Notes: a model not told the origin generated them from the letters alone. 64,000 nucleotides of DNA from an uncultured SAR86 cluster bacterium (GCA_902632605.1 CACPDB010000005.1:1-64000); one strand, 5' to 3'. Shown: positions 1-15,420, counted from the first letter of the stretch. Program-made: numbers and translations.

Positions 1-1
1 T

Positions 2-190
2 TCAAGTTTTGAGGCAACAGACTTTGATACGATCGGTGGAATTGTCTTAAATGCTTTTGGTAAAATTCCTTTGGTGAATGACTCAATTGAGATACAAAAT
101 TTTCACTTTACTGTTTTAGCAGCAAATAAAAGACAAATTTTAAAATTGAGAATTAAAGTTTTAAAGACTGATCCTGAAGAACTTAACTAA
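2..190 (+). CDS. C-terminal end of CorC/HlyC-type transporter-associated domain protein (partial)
   Basis: The frame is open from the left edge to a TAA and gives 62 residues. It contains FDTIGGIVLNAFGKIP, followed by a beta-rich stretch ending LKLRIKVLKTDPEELN. This matches the C-terminal CorC_HlyC domain found after the CBS pair in CorC/YbeX magnesium-cobalt efflux proteins and in related DUF21-CBS proteins (family knowledge). The upstream CBS or membrane domains lie outside the window, so CorC cannot be told from YtfL/HlyC-like relatives. Its stop overlaps the 3' end of the opposing oxyR gene by 8 nt. Confidence 0.7.
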   Translation, partial: SSFEATDFDTIGGIVLNAFGKIPLVNDSIEIQNFHFTVLAANKRQILKLRIKVLKTDPEELN

Positions 191-1085
191 AATTCTCCTT
201 GAGAATTTTTTTTAGCTCTGACACAAGCAATTCAACATCTTGAATGCCGCCATAATTAGGCCTTATGACTATGGCTATTTCTCTATGAGGGCCAGACTCA
301 TTGAGATGTAAATTTTTAAGGTCTGGATTGCCTAGCATCAACTGACTAATGGCCATTTTTGGTACCAGGGTACTACCCATGCCGCTTTTTACAAACTGGA
401 CTAATGTATTTAAGGAAGAGGCTTTGAAAGAAATATTACTTGCCTGTTTCGTCATTTTGCATGCTGCAAGTATATGATCTTTTAGACAATGTCCTTCCTC
501 TAGTAACAGTAATTCAGATCGATCTAGTTCACTGGCTTTAATCTCTTTAACCTTAGAGCGAGGATCATCTTTCTTTGTAATCCAAAAAAAGTCTTCTGCC
601 CAAATTTTTATAGGTATCAAACCTTTAAGTTTGAAGGGTAAGGCAAGAATAGCCATATCCAAATCTCCTTTTTTGACTTTATCAATTAGCTCATTTGATT
701 GACCTTCGGAGATGTTTAAATTTAATTTAGGAAACTTAGAGCTTAAAGACTTTATGGCAAATGGCATTAAGAAGGGGCTGATGGTCGGTATAACTCCAAG
801 AGATATAGGATGTGAAAGCGGTTGTGAATTGTTTTCAGAAATTTTTTGAATGTCTTCCAACTGCAACTTAATATTTTTATATTTCTTTAAAATTTTTTCA
901 CCTAGTTTAGTAACAATTACTTTCTTGTTATTTCTTTCAAAAATTTCAAAACCCAGTTGGTTTTCCATTTCTGATATAGCATTACTCAAAGTGGAAGCCG
1001 AAACATAACACTTATCCGCGGCATTTTTAAAATGCAACTCTTTTTCTACCGCTAAGGCATAATTTATTTGTTTAACGCTAATCAT
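183..1085 (-). CDS. oxyR: OxyR-type LysR-family peroxide sensor/regulator
   Basis: The protein has 300 residues: an N-terminal LysR helix-turn-helix (about 1-60) and a C-terminal LysR substrate domain (about 90-295). The redox motif of OxyR is present. Cys200 and Cys209 sit in GHCLKDHILAAC with the spacing of E. coli Cys199/Cys208, the pair that forms the peroxide-sensing disulfide. The gene is divergent from katG with 108 nt between the starts, the usual OxyR/target arrangement. It therefore probably activates katG under peroxide stress and may repress itself. No clear Shine-Dalgarno precedes the ATG. The OxyR call rests on the cysteine pair plus the neighbour. Confidence 0.9.
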   Translation of the reverse strand: MISVKQINYALAVEKELHFKNAADKCYVSASTLSNAISEMENQLGFEIFERNNKKVIVTKLGEKILKKYKNIKLQLEDIQKISENNSQPLSHPISLGVIPTISPFLMPFAIKSLSSKFPKLNLNISEGQSNELIDKVKKGDLDMAILALPFKLKGLIPIKIWAEDFFWITKKDDPRSKVKEIKASELDRSELLLLEEGHCLKDHILAACKMTKQASNISFKASSLNTLVQFVKSGMGSTLVPKMAISQLMLGNPDLKNLHLNESGPHREIAIVIRPNYGGIQDVELLVSELKKILKENFS

Positions 1086-1090
1086 TTATA

Positions 1091-1105
1091 TTCGATTTTT
1101 TCGAA
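1091..1105. promoter_or_regulatory. Inverted repeat in the oxyR-katG intergenic region (candidate operator)
   Basis: TTCGA-TTTTT-TCGAA is a perfect 5-bp inverted repeat with a 5-nt spacer. It lies 6 nt upstream of the oxyR start, inside the 108-nt divergent region. LysR-type regulators bind short interrupted dyads near their own promoter, so it is a reasonable autoregulatory site. It does not match the full four-part ATAG/CTAT OxyR consensus of E. coli. Function is inferred. Confidence 0.35.
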
Positions 1106-1193
1106 CATTAAATAAGAAATATTCATATTTTACAATACATAAAAATATAGTTTAAAATTAAAACAGTTTTGTTTTTTATATGAGGTGAAATAA

Positions 1194-3337
<2,144 letters not shown>

Positions 3338-3369
3338 CTCTTTGGTCGAAAGTTCTTCTTGGCTTTTAA

Positions 3370-4681
<1,312 letters not shown>

Positions 4682-4682
<1 letters not shown>

Positions 4683-6040
4683 TAACTATCAAGATACCCA
4701 CTGATCTCATAAATATCTGCTGGCGATAAAATTCCTGAAGCCAATTTCAATTCTAAAGTACTAATGATGTAATCGTACTTAGCAGCAATGAAATCTCTTT
4801 GTGCTGAAAAATAATTTTTTTCTGCGTTTAATAAGTCAACAATATTTCTGGTGTTTTCTTCATAACCAACCATAGTTGCTTTGAGCGCAAAATTTGAGGA
4901 TTTTAAAGAAGCTTTCCTAGCACTCACATTGGCTAAATTGGTTAATACAGAAGTAAATTTTGTTTTTACATCCCTAATTACAAATCTTTCAGTAAGAAGC
5001 TCTTGTTGATCTGCTTGCTTTGATAAGGCTTTAGCTTCTCTTCTTTCTGCATGCAATAAGCCGCCTGTAACAATTGGCCAATTGAATTCCAAACTATATC
5101 TAGTCTGTTCTATGCCATTAGGCCCATAAATAACATTAGGACCTCCTGCACCCAATGCAAAATCAACAATACCTCTAGAATTATTTTGGGTAATATTTGC
5201 AACCAAATCTATATCTGGGAAATGAGAGGCGAGCTTTGCCTGAGAATTTTTCTTGGCGGCTGTTGCGTTTAACTTAGAAGCTTTGAGGGTAAAACTATTT
5301 GCCAAAGCCAATTCAGCCCATTGATCTTGTTCTATTGGATCAGGCTTACTCACGGGAAAATCATCATTTAAATCCTTAATGTCAGGCGCATCTCCAATGA
5401 TTGAAATCATTGCCTCCCTGGCAAATTCGAGTTGTCCTTCAGAAGCAATTTTTGAAACTCTAGCTAAATCATAAAACGCCTGAGCCTCTTGATATTCAGA
5501 TTTAGACGAAACTCCTTCTTCATAGAGTCGTTTGGTTCGATCTCGTTGCTTTTTAATAGATTGTTCTTCCAATCTCGCAACTTCAAGATTTTTTTTAGCT
5601 TTCAAAAGATTAAAATAAACATTGGAGATTCTAATAATGGTTTCTTGTTGTGAAAGTGCAAATTTTGCCTCTGCAGCCTCGCTCAATGCTTTGCCTTGAG
5701 AAAATTGAAACCACGTATCAACTCTGAAGATCGGTTGAATCAAATTAGCTGAGTAATAATTAGAGTTGCTGCCTTGGGTATCAGTAAATAAAGCAGCATT
5801 TGATTCGGTATTTTTATTTTCATTCCATGTAGTTCCCGCTCTAAGAGAAAACTTGGGCAGCAAGCCTGCCATGGCTTTATTTTTTATCTCTTTATTAGCA
5901 TTAAATGTTGCTTCATCAATTTTCAGCTGCGGATCGTTCGTAAGAGCAAGTTCATAAACATCTGCTAAAGTAGCTGAATGACCATAGGAACATAAAAATA
6001 AAAGGGATAAAGTTATTAGAAATGATGCAAATTTTTCCAA
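4682..6040 (-). CDS. tolC: TolC-family outer membrane efflux channel protein
   Basis: The 452-residue protein has an N-terminal signal sequence (FASFLITLSLLFLCSYGHSA) and two OEP-type coiled-coil/barrel repeats. It begins with the TolC-like ATLADVYELALTNDPQL and contains a FNWPIVTGGLL strand. It forms the outer-membrane duct for type I secretion and tripartite efflux. The open frame runs upstream to 6172 across the divergent thiC start. I choose TTG at 6040 because AGGAG lies just upstream and the signal peptide follows at once. The 44 extra residues do not look like an export signal. It is first in a tolC-mutM pair. Confidence 0.88.
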
Positions 6041-6125
6041 AAGAAGCTCCTCTTGAGTTAAATTATGTTTAGGAAAGACATCATAATTTTTTGTAACCTT
6101 TTTTACCATTAAAATAATCAAATAA

Positions 6126-7883
<1,758 letters not shown>

Positions 7884-7885
7884 AG

Positions 7886-8362
7886 ATGAAACAACAAGGC
7901 GATCAAATTTCAGATGCTACTCTGAGAAAATTAGGATCTGAGGGCATCGATTCTATTCAATTAAACGAATACTCCAAAGACAAAAAGTTAGTTCTTATTG
8001 GAGTTCCTGGAGCATTTACACCTACTTGTTCGGTAAATCATGTCCCAGGATTTATTGAAAAAGCAGATGAAATTCTTGCTAAAGGAGTAGATGAAATAAT
8101 CTGTATCTCGGTAACCAATCCTTGGGTTATGGATGCTTGGGGAAAAAATTTAAACGCAGACAAAATAACTATGTTATCGGACGGAAACTGCGAATTCACT
8201 GAGAGTATGGGACTCATTATGGATGGTAGCGGCTTTGGTCTTGGGAAAGTATCGTCGAGATATGCTGCTATCATCGAAGATGGGAAGGTAAATTGCTTAC
8301 TTGCAGAAAAAGGTGGCGCATTTGAAGTAAGTAGTGCTGAAAATATTCTAGAACACTTATAA
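7886..8362 (+). CDS. Peroxiredoxin (Prx5-like, redoxin family)
   Basis: A thiol peroxidase of 158 residues in the Prx5/redoxin group. The peroxidatic motif is PGAFTPTC with Pro41, Thr45 and Cys48. Further cysteines occur downstream, but a resolving cysteine cannot be assigned by eye. It likely reduces H2O2 or organic peroxides with thioredoxin or glutathione. It starts 2 nt after thiC and ends 2 nt before parE, so it looks like the middle gene of a thiC-prx-parE-parC operon. Pairing with the oxygen-sensitive Fe-S enzyme ThiC is suggestive only. Confidence 0.88.
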   Translation: MKQQGDQISDATLRKLGSEGIDSIQLNEYSKDKKLVLIGVPGAFTPTCSVNHVPGFIEKADEILAKGVDEIICISVTNPWVMDAWGKNLNADKITMLSDGNCEFTESMGLIMDGSGFGLGKVSSRYAAIIEDGKVNCLLAEKGGAFEVSSAENILEHL

Positions 8363-8364
8363 GC

Positions 8365-10260
8365 TTGGCTAACAGAGACTACACATCTGAATCCATTGAG
8401 GTGCTTTCGGGTCTAGAGCCCGTTAGAAAAAGACCTGGAATGTATACAGATACAACCAGCCCCAATCACTTGGTGATGGAAGTGATTGATAACAGTGTCG
8501 ACGAGGCTTTAGCAGGTCATGCAAAAGAAATTTCAGTTGTCTTAAATAAAGATTTTTCTGTATCTGTTGAAGATGATGGCAGAGGCATGCCAGTTGATAT
8601 TCATCCTGAAGAAAAAGTACCAGGTGTGGAATTAATTTTTTCAAGATTGCATGCAGGTGCTAAGTTTTCAAACAAAGATTATGTCTTTTCTGGCGGCCTT
8701 CACGGTGTTGGTGTTTCAGTTGTAAACGCTCTTTCAACTTACCTTGATGCGGAAATCAAACGAGATGGAAAAAAGTATGAGATTAAATTTAAAGACAGTG
8801 TTAAAAAAAAGGATCTAAAGGTTATAGATAGTGTTGGACAAAGAAATTCAGGAACAAAAATTTTATTCAAAGCCGATCCATCATTTTTTGATACCGAAAA
8901 AATCTCTGGAAAATATCTTTCCAATTCTCTCAAAGCCAAAGCCGTTCTTTGCCCGGGTCTTAAAATAAAATTTAAGGATGAGGTTAACAAAACGAAAGAG
9001 GAGTGGTGTTTTGTTGATGGGCTTGGAAAATATTTAAGTACTTCGCTAGGCGAGGGCGAATATCTTCCTGATGAGCCAATCGAAGGAGAGTTTGAGGATG
9101 AGGAAAGCTCTCTGGCTTGGGCGGTGGCTTGGGAATTAAGAGATCAAGAAAGTATTACAGAAAGTTATGTGAATCTAATTCCCACCATTCAAGGCGGCAC
9201 GCACGTTGCTGGTATGCGAACTGGAATAACCGATGCCTTGAAAGAGTTTTGTGAATATCGAAATTTAATCCCTAAAGGCGTAAAAGTTACCGCGGAAGAT
9301 GTTTGGAAAAATGCCTCATTTGTTCTTTCCGCAAAACTAAAAGACCCACAATTTTCTGGGCAGACCAAAGAGAAACTGTCTTCAAAAGATTTTCAAACTA
9401 TTGCAGCGAATATTACAAGAGATGCTTTTGCCATTTGGCTTAATAAGGAAACAGAGCTCGCTGAAAGAATCGCTAATATCGCAATAGATAACGCACAAAA
9501 AAGAGTCAAGGAAAGTAAATCGGTAGAGAGAAAAAAAGTTACCAAAGGGGTAACCCTTCCAGGAAAACTTTCTGATTGCGTTTCATCTAATTATGAAGAA
9601 ACCGAATTGTTTTTAGTTGAAGGAGATTCTGCCGGCGGTTCAGCGAAACAGGCGAGGGATAGAAACTTTCAAGCTGTTATGGCCCTAAAAGGTAAAATTT
9701 TAAATACTTGGGAAGTTGATACCGATGCGGTAAACCAATCGCAAGAGGTAAAAGATATTGGTATGGCAATTGGTTTACAGCCTGGATGTAGAGTCTTAGA
9801 TGGCTTGAGATATGGAAAAATATGTATCTTGGCAGATGCAGATTCTGATGGTCTTCATATTGCAACGTTGATTTGTGCTTTATTTCTCAAACATTTTAGA
9901 CCTCTAGTAGAGGAAGGTAGGTTATATGTAGCCCAACCTCCTTTATTTAGAATCGATCAAGGTAAGGACATTTATTACGCCCTGGATGAAAAAGAAAAAG
10001 ATGACTTGGTAAAAAAACTTACATCACAAAATAAAAGAACTAAAGTTGAAATACAAAGATTTAAAGGTTTAGGCGAAATGAATCCTTCACAGTTGAAAGA
10101 AACTACCATGTCCCAAGACGTAAGAAAATTACTGCAACTTAAATTGGAAAAAGGAAATAGTGCAACAACGATGTTCAATATGTTGCTTTCTAAAAAAAGA
10201 GCTTCAGATAGAAAAAGTTGGTTAGAAAGCAAAGGAGATTTGGCTAGTATCAATGACTAA
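8365..10260 (+). CDS. parE: DNA topoisomerase IV subunit B
   Basis: The ATPase subunit of topoisomerase IV, which decatenates daughter chromosomes. It has 631 residues, nearly the E. coli length of 630, and aligns with ParE rather than GyrB from its first residues ([19 protein letters not shown]). The GHKL ATPase motifs are [11 protein letters not shown] and [14 protein letters not shown]. The TOPRIM motifs are [11 protein letters not shown] and DADSDGLH. It lacks the long GyrB insertion. The start is TTG, 2 nt after the peroxiredoxin stop. Its end overlaps parC by 8 nt, allowing coupled translation of the two subunits. Confidence 0.96.
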   Translation: MANRDYTSESIEVLSGLEPVRKRPGMYTDTTSPNHLVMEVIDNSVDEALAGHAKEISVVLNKDFSVSVEDDGRGMPVDIHPEEKVPGVELIFSRLHAGAKFSNKDYVFSGGLHGVGVSVVNALSTYLDAEIKRDGKKYEIKFKDSVKKKDLKVIDSVGQRNSGTKILFKADPSFFDTEKISGKYLSNSLKAKAVLCPGLKIKFKDEVNKTKEEWCFVDGLGKYLSTSLGEGEYLPDEPIEGEFEDEESSLAWAVAWELRDQESITESYVNLIPTIQGGTHVAGMRTGITDALKEFCEYRNLIPKGVKVTAEDVWKNASFVLSAKLKDPQFSGQTKEKLSSKDFQTIAANITRDAFAIWLNKETELAERIANIAIDNAQKRVKESKSVERKKVTKGVTLPGKLSDCVSSNYEETELFLVEGDSAGGSAKQARDRNFQAVMALKGKILNTWEVDTDAVNQSQEVKDIGMAIGLQPGCRVLDGLRYGKICILADADSDGLHIATLICALFLKHFRPLVEEGRLYVAQPPLFRIDQGKDIYYALDEKEKDDLVKKLTSQNKRTKVEIQRFKGLGEMNPSQLKETTMSQDVRKLLQLKLEKGNSATTMFNMLLSKKRASDRKSWLESKGDLASIND

Positions 10261-12481
10261 AGAAAAAAGTTTAAGTATTGGCGGTTTTGCAGAGAGAGCT
10301 TATCTCGATTACTCCATGTATGTAATCTTAGATAGGGCACTTCCTTTCATTGGAGACGGCTTAAAGCCAGTTCAAAGAAGAATAATTTATGCGATGTCAG
10401 AAATAGGGTTGAAATCTACATCCAAATTTAAGAAAAGCGCAAGAACCGTGGGCGAGGTGATAGGTAAATTTCATCCTCATGGAGACAATGCCGCTTACGA
10501 GGCAATGGTCTTGATGGCACAGAATTTCTCAACTAGGTATCCCTTGATAGAAGGACAAGGAAATTGGGGTTCTCTAGATGATCCAAAGAGTTTTGCTGCA
10601 GTAAGGTACACAGAGTGCAGGCTGTCTGCATATGCACAAGTATTGCTTTCGGAATTATCTCAAGGAACTGTAGATTGGGGGCCTAATTTTGATGGCACTT
10701 TGATTGAACCAAGATTTTTATCATCAAGAATTCCAAATGTTTTACTCAACGGTGCGTCTGGTATTGCAGTAGGCATGGCAACAGATATCCCGCCGCATAA
10801 TTTAAACGAAGTTGTGGATGCAACCATCGCCCTTATTGACTCCCCTAAACTTTCTGTAAAAGAGTTGTTAAAAATTATTCCAGCACCTGACTTCCCAACC
10901 AAGGCAGAGATTATCTCAACGTCTGAAGAACTTTTGGAAATGTATCAGACTGGAAGAGGAGCAGTTAAGTTAAGAGCAACATATGAAATAGAAAATGGCG
11001 AGGTTGTAATTTCAGCTCTTCCATATCAGGTTTCAACAACAAGGATTCTAGAACAGATTGCCGCACAAATTGATTCCAAAAAAATGAATTTAATAGAAGA
11101 CTTAAGAGACGAAAGCGATGGTGAAAATCCTGTAAGAATTATTGTCGTGCCGAGATCGAATAGGGTTGATAAAGATGCTTTGATGAGTCATCTCTTTGCT
11201 ACAACAGACTTACAAAAGAATGTCAGAGTTAATCTGAATGTGATTGGTTTAAGCGGAAGGCCAAAAGTTTTCGATTTGAGAGAAATTCTAAAAGAATGGA
11301 TCACTTTTAGAACACAAACTGTCAAAAGAAGGTTGCAACACAGGTTAGATTGGCTCAACGATAGATTGCACATTCTTGAAGGTTTGATGATCGCTTATCT
11401 AAATTTAGATGAGGTAATTAAAATAATCAGAACTCATGACGATCCAAAAAAACAATTAATCAAAAAATTCAAACTCACTGAAATTCAGGCAAACGCTATT
11501 CTTGATATTCGTTTACGGCAGCTGGCAAAGCTTGAAGAACAGAGCATCATCGAAGAAAGGGATTCATTAAAAGCAGAAGCAAAGGAAATCGAAAAAATAC
11601 TTAATTCTGCTTCTCGCTTAAAAACTCTAATCAAAAAAGAGCTAAAAGAAGATCAGGAAGAATTTGGGGATGAAAGAAACAGTATGCTTGCCGAGGCAGA
11701 GGAAGCAAAAGCTTTTGATGAAAAGGAACTTATTTCAAACGATCCAATGACTGTTGTTCTATCAGAAAAAGGTTGGATTCGTGCTGCCAAAGGACATGAT
11801 GTGGATGTTGAAGGATTACAATACAGAGAGGGCGATTCTTACTTATCTTCATCTTTTGCGAGAAACAGTCAAAATGCAGTTCTCTTGGATAATTTTGGCA
11901 AAGCTTATACCTTACCCATTCATCAATTACCATCTGCAAGAGGTCAAGGAGATCCAGTTTCAGGAAAGATTAATGCACAATCTGGAGCAACTTTTCCTGG
12001 TGTGATTGCAGGATCGGAAGAAACCATGGCTGTCTTAGCGTCTAATTTAGGCTATGGTTTTGTGGTCAAATTAGGAGATCTGCAAACAAAAAACAAATCA
12101 GGTAAAGCGGCTTTGAATGCAAAGAATGCTAAACCAATCACACCTAAAATTCTTTCAGCAGTTGAAGAAAATTACATTGCCTCGATTACTCAAGAAGGCA
12201 AAATGCTTATTATCGAGGCAGGCGAATTACCAATTTTAGGAAAAGGAAAAGGCAATAAAATCATTTCAATTGATAAAAAGAAATTTGAAGCTAAAGAAGA
12301 CCAACTTATGTATTTGGTAACTTTTAAAAAAGGAGAGTCCATAAAACTCTATAGTGGCAAACAACACTTTGTAATCAAGCCAAACGATTTAGAAAATTTT
12401 CTAGGAAATCGGGGCAGAAAAGGAAATTTCCTTCCAAAAGGTTATCGCAAGGTTGATAAAGTTGAAGTAATCTCTGAGTAA
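10253..12481 (+). CDS. parC: DNA topoisomerase IV subunit A
   Basis: The DNA-cleaving subunit, 742 residues. The active-site pair Arg118-Tyr119 lies in [13 protein letters not shown]. The breakage-reunion core spans about 1-490, followed by a C-terminal beta-pinwheel domain. In the quinolone-determining region [12 protein letters not shown], Asn79 occupies the position of E. coli Ser80 and Glu83 matches Glu84. The ATG lies inside the end of parE. Its TAA abuts the argD stop with no base between them, so termination cannot use an intergenic hairpin. Confidence 0.96.
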   Translation: MTKEKSLSIGGFAERAYLDYSMYVILDRALPFIGDGLKPVQRRIIYAMSEIGLKSTSKFKKSARTVGEVIGKFHPHGDNAAYEAMVLMAQNFSTRYPLIEGQGNWGSLDDPKSFAAVRYTECRLSAYAQVLLSELSQGTVDWGPNFDGTLIEPRFLSSRIPNVLLNGASGIAVGMATDIPPHNLNEVVDATIALIDSPKLSVKELLKIIPAPDFPTKAEIISTSEELLEMYQTGRGAVKLRATYEIENGEVVISALPYQVSTTRILEQIAAQIDSKKMNLIEDLRDESDGENPVRIIVVPRSNRVDKDALMSHLFATTDLQKNVRVNLNVIGLSGRPKVFDLREILKEWITFRTQTVKRRLQHRLDWLNDRLHILEGLMIAYLNLDEVIKIIRTHDDPKKQLIKKFKLTEIQANAILDIRLRQLAKLEEQSIIEERDSLKAEAKEIEKILNSASRLKTLIKKELKEDQEEFGDERNSMLAEAEEAKAFDEKELISNDPMTVVLSEKGWIRAAKGHDVDVEGLQYREGDSYLSSSFARNSQNAVLLDNFGKAYTLPIHQLPSARGQGDPVSGKINAQSGATFPGVIAGSEETMAVLASNLGYGFVVKLGDLQTKNKSGKAALNAKNAKPITPKILSAVEENYIASITQEGKMLIIEAGELPILGKGKGNKIISIDKKKFEAKEDQLMYLVTFKKGESIKLYSGKQHFVIKPNDLENFLGNRGRKGNFLPKGYRKVDKVEVISE

Positions 12482-13675
12482 TTACTTCAAAGTTTTGGCT
12501 GCCTTTTCAAATCTTTTAAAACCTTCTTCAATTTCTTTGTCTGAAATAATTAATGATGGGGCAATCCTAATTGTGTTTTCTCCAGCAGCTTGAACCAATA
12601 TTAATCCTTTTTTATAACAGGCATCAATAAAATCTTTTGCTTTTACTTTTTTTAAGTCACAACAAATCCATAGGCCAGCTGATCTTACATCTTCAAATAA
12701 ATCAAACCTTTCTGATAATTTGTTTAAATGTTCATGAAAGTTAAATGTTTTTTTCATGACCCCTTTTAAAACTTTTTGAGACGAGACTATTTCTACAACT
12801 TTCTTAGCAACTTCGCAGGCAAGGGGATTTCCTCCGAAGGTACTACCGTGAGTACCTGGCTGAAAAGCGTTAGCAATTTTACCAGTCGTTAAAGTTGCCC
12901 CAATTGGTATTCCACCACCAAGGCCTTTTGCCAGAGTAGAAATATCGGGCTTAACGCCGTAACCCATATAAGCCATTAAAGTTCCTGTTCTGCCAATACC
13001 ACTTTGTACTTCATCAAATATCAAAAGACAGTCTTTTTCATTAGCCAATTTTCTAAGGCCTTCTAAGAAAGGATTTTCTGCTCTAATTATTCCCGACTCT
13101 CCTAGAATAGGTTCTACGAAAATAGCAGCGGTTTTTTTGGAAATAGCTTTTTTGACAGAGTTAAGATCGTTAAATTTCGCTCTCTTGAATCCCTGCAAAA
13201 GTGGACCAAAACCTGTTTTTTGAAATTTCGAATCGCCGGCGGTTATGTTTAACATCGATCTGCCGTGAAAAGCATTTGTAAAAACAATAATTTCATGTTT
13301 CCCGGGCTTGCCTTGGTCGAAATAATATTTTCTGGCTAATTTAATTGCTGCTTCATTTGCTTCATTTCCGGAATTAGAGAAAAACACCTTATCGGCAAAA
13401 GTTTTATCAGAAAGCATTCTGCTTAGCTCTAATGCTGGCTTGTTGTACAAATAATTACTCACATGCCAAAGCTTTGTTGATTGTTCTTTCAAAACTTTGT
13501 TAAGTTGTGGATGAGAATGACCAAGACAAGTAACGGCAATACCTCCGCCAAAGTCTATATAGTCTTTCCCTTGTTCGTCCCATAGAACTGACTTTTTACC
13601 TTTTACAGGAATAAATGATGCCGGAGCATAATTTGGCATCAAGGAAGTTCTATTTATAGAATTAATCTTTGTCAT
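12482..13675 (-). CDS. argD: Acetylornithine/succinyl-DAP aminotransferase family
   Basis: A class-III PLP aminotransferase of 397 residues. It probably converts N-acetylglutamate semialdehyde to N-acetylornithine in arginine synthesis, and related enzymes also serve the lysine pathway. The PLP lysine is Lys250 in STLAKGLGGGIPIGA. The cofactor aspartate lies in LLIFDEVQSGIGRTG. The N terminus (LMPNYAPASFIPVKGKKSVLWD) is typical of ArgD. No other arginine gene is nearby, so the substrate is assigned by family resemblance only. Confidence 0.88.
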   Translation of the reverse strand: MTKINSINRTSLMPNYAPASFIPVKGKKSVLWDEQGKDYIDFGGGIAVTCLGHSHPQLNKVLKEQSTKLWHVSNYLYNKPALELSRMLSDKTFADKVFFSNSGNEANEAAIKLARKYYFDQGKPGKHEIIVFTNAFHGRSMLNITAGDSKFQKTGFGPLLQGFKRAKFNDLNSVKKAISKKTAAIFVEPILGESGIIRAENPFLEGLRKLANEKDCLLIFDEVQSGIGRTGTLMAYMGYGVKPDISTLAKGLGGGIPIGATLTTGKIANAFQPGTHGSTFGGNPLACEVAKKVVEIVSSQKVLKGVMKKTFNFHEHLNKLSERFDLFEDVRSAGLWICCDLKKVKAKDFIDACYKKGLILVQAAGENTIRIAPSLIISDKEIEEGFKRFEKAAKTLK

Positions 13676-13741
13676 TTTTGCTATTGATTATTGAAAATAT
13701 CATAATCTGAGCAGTTTTTTTCATAAAAAGGTATTTTGTTA

Positions 13742-14224
13742 ATGGTTATAACTGAACAAATTGATAATGGATATAGATTATCTTTGATGCCAAACAGTTC
13801 AATCTCCTGGCAGGGAAGTTTATTATTTTTAGCGCTAATTTCCTTTCCTATAACTATTATCGGTCTCACTTTCTTTTTTTACGGCGCCCCGATTATTCTT
13901 CCCTTTGCAGGGTTAGAAATTTTAATCGTCGGGACAGCTCTTTATGTTGTTTTTAAAAAAAGTTCAAAGAAAGAAGTCATCACGCTCACCAAAGAAAAAT
14001 TAACTATTGAAAAGGGTCTCTTTAGACCGGATTCAGTTTCGGAATTCATCAGGGAATGGTCATATGTTTTTGTTGAAAAACCTTCTCATCATTGGTATCC
14101 AATTAAAATTGTTATATCTTCTAAGGGAGAAAAAATCCCTGTCGGGAATTTTTTAACAGACGAAGAAAAAAAAGAATTTGTCAGCAGTTTGGAAGAAATT
14201 ATCAGCGAATATCGAGCAGACTAA
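13742..14224 (+). CDS. DUF2244 integral membrane protein
   Basis: A 160-residue protein of unknown function. It resembles the DUF2244 family, with an N-terminal RLSLMPNSSISWQGSLLFL motif and two membrane segments (about residues 25-45 and 50-70) joined by PIILPFAGLE. A soluble C-terminal half follows. I chose ATG at 13742 over an in-frame TTG two codons earlier because AAAGG lies 10 nt upstream of the ATG but only 4 nt from the TTG. It is divergent from argD and ends 1 nt from the acyl-CoA dehydrogenase stop. Confidence 0.75.
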   Translation: MVITEQIDNGYRLSLMPNSSISWQGSLLFLALISFPITIIGLTFFFYGAPIILPFAGLEILIVGTALYVVFKKSSKKEVITLTKEKLTIEKGLFRPDSVSEFIREWSYVFVEKPSHHWYPIKIVISSKGEKIPVGNFLTDEEKKEFVSSLEEIISEYRAD

Positions 14225-14225
14225 A

Positions 14226-15392
14226 TTACTTAGCTCTCTGATTAAAACGTCTACCAATCATTGCTGAAGCAATATTTACTTTTTGCACATCAATTGTTCC
14301 GCCAGCAATACCCCAACCAAAAGAGTCTCTGACACGTCTCTCCATTTTGTATTCTTTGTTGAATCCATATCCACCCATAAGCTGCATTGCATTCGTAGTG
14401 ACCTCTCTTGAGATTTCATTGGCAAAACATTTTGCAGTGCTTGATTCCAAAATATCAGGTAAACCATTAGCGGCATTGAAAACTGCACGGTGAATCAAAA
14501 GTCTAGATGCTTCCACTCTGATGAGCATGTCAGCAAGTTTGATTTGAACTGCTTGAAAATCAACCAATTGCTTACCAAATTGCTCCCTTTCTTGAACATA
14601 TTCTCTGACATAGTCTAAAGCTGCTGCTGCTTGAGATAGAGCCATTGTTGCATTACCGCATCTTTCTAAGTCAAAGGTTTCCATTAATTTTTTGAACCCA
14701 TCTTCAGGCTCAACCAATAAATTATCAATTGGAACTTCTACATTATCGAAGTAGATATCTGCTGAGGGTATTCCACGCCAACCCATCAAGCTCTCACTAT
14801 TTCCGAAAGTCAGTCCCGGCGTATCAATATCAACAAAAACCGCACCAATACCTTTTGCAGCAGGGGCATCAGACATTCGGGCATAAACTACATAACCATC
14901 AGAATGACCGGCACCCGAGCACCAACGTTTGGTTCCATTTATTATGATTTTATCTCCTTTGATTTCAGCTTTGGTTGTTAAATCGGTCAAACCAGTTCCA
15001 GCATTGGGTTCTGACATACTAACAGCTACCACCATCTCACCTTTACAAACTTTTGGTATCACTCTTTTCTTTAGTGCATCCGATCCAAAATGCTCTATAA
15101 CTTTTACAGGACCTGCATTTGCTTCAAATACTGGCCATCCTACTGCAGAAGATATCTTTCCAAATTCTTCGAGAACTATGATGGCATCAAGATTTGATAG
15201 CCCAAGTCCACCATACTCCGTTGGTGTATTGATTCCTAAAAAGCCCAATTCACCTATTTTTTTTAGCATATCCTTTGGCACAGGATTTGCTGATTCTTCC
15301 ATCTCATCAGCTAATGCTGTTAATTCATTTTGAGCAAAATCTCTTGCGACTTTTTGCAACTCTAATTGTTCTGAAGTTAATTTAAAATCCAT
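14226..15392 (-). CDS. Acyl-CoA dehydrogenase family flavoprotein
   Basis: The 388-residue FAD enzyme should desaturate an acyl-CoA at the alpha-beta position. It has the N-terminal helical domain, the middle barrel (VVAVSMSEPNAGTGLTDL, KRWCSGAGHSDGY) and the C-terminal domain (QLMGGYGFNKEYKMERRVRD). The usual IYEGT-type glutamate is replaced by IAGGT. A Glu in the helix-G motif FDLERCGN, used as catalytic base by isovaleryl- and long-chain-type enzymes, is present at residue 243. I start at MDFKLTSEQ. An ATG 21 nt upstream lies before the probable transcription start implied by TATAAT at 15405-15410. Substrate unknown. Confidence 0.88.
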   Translation of the reverse strand: MDFKLTSEQLELQKVARDFAQNELTALADEMEESANPVPKDMLKKIGELGFLGINTPTEYGGLGLSNLDAIIVLEEFGKISSAVGWPVFEANAGPVKVIEHFGSDALKKRVIPKVCKGEMVVAVSMSEPNAGTGLTDLTTKAEIKGDKIIINGTKRWCSGAGHSDGYVVYARMSDAPAAKGIGAVFVDIDTPGLTFGNSESLMGWRGIPSADIYFDNVEVPIDNLLVEPEDGFKKLMETFDLERCGNATMALSQAAAALDYVREYVQEREQFGKQLVDFQAVQIKLADMLIRVEASRLLIHRAVFNAANGLPDILESSTAKCFANEISREVTTNAMQLMGGYGFNKEYKMERRVRDSFGWGIAGGTIDVQKVNIASAMIGRRFNQRAK

Positions 15393-15420
15393 AATGAAAG
15401 GATAATTATACATATTGAGT

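Noticed and set aside
11754-12005. Plus-strand open frame inside parC in another phase
   Set aside because: It lies wholly within the conserved ParC C-terminal domain and has no recognisable protein pattern.
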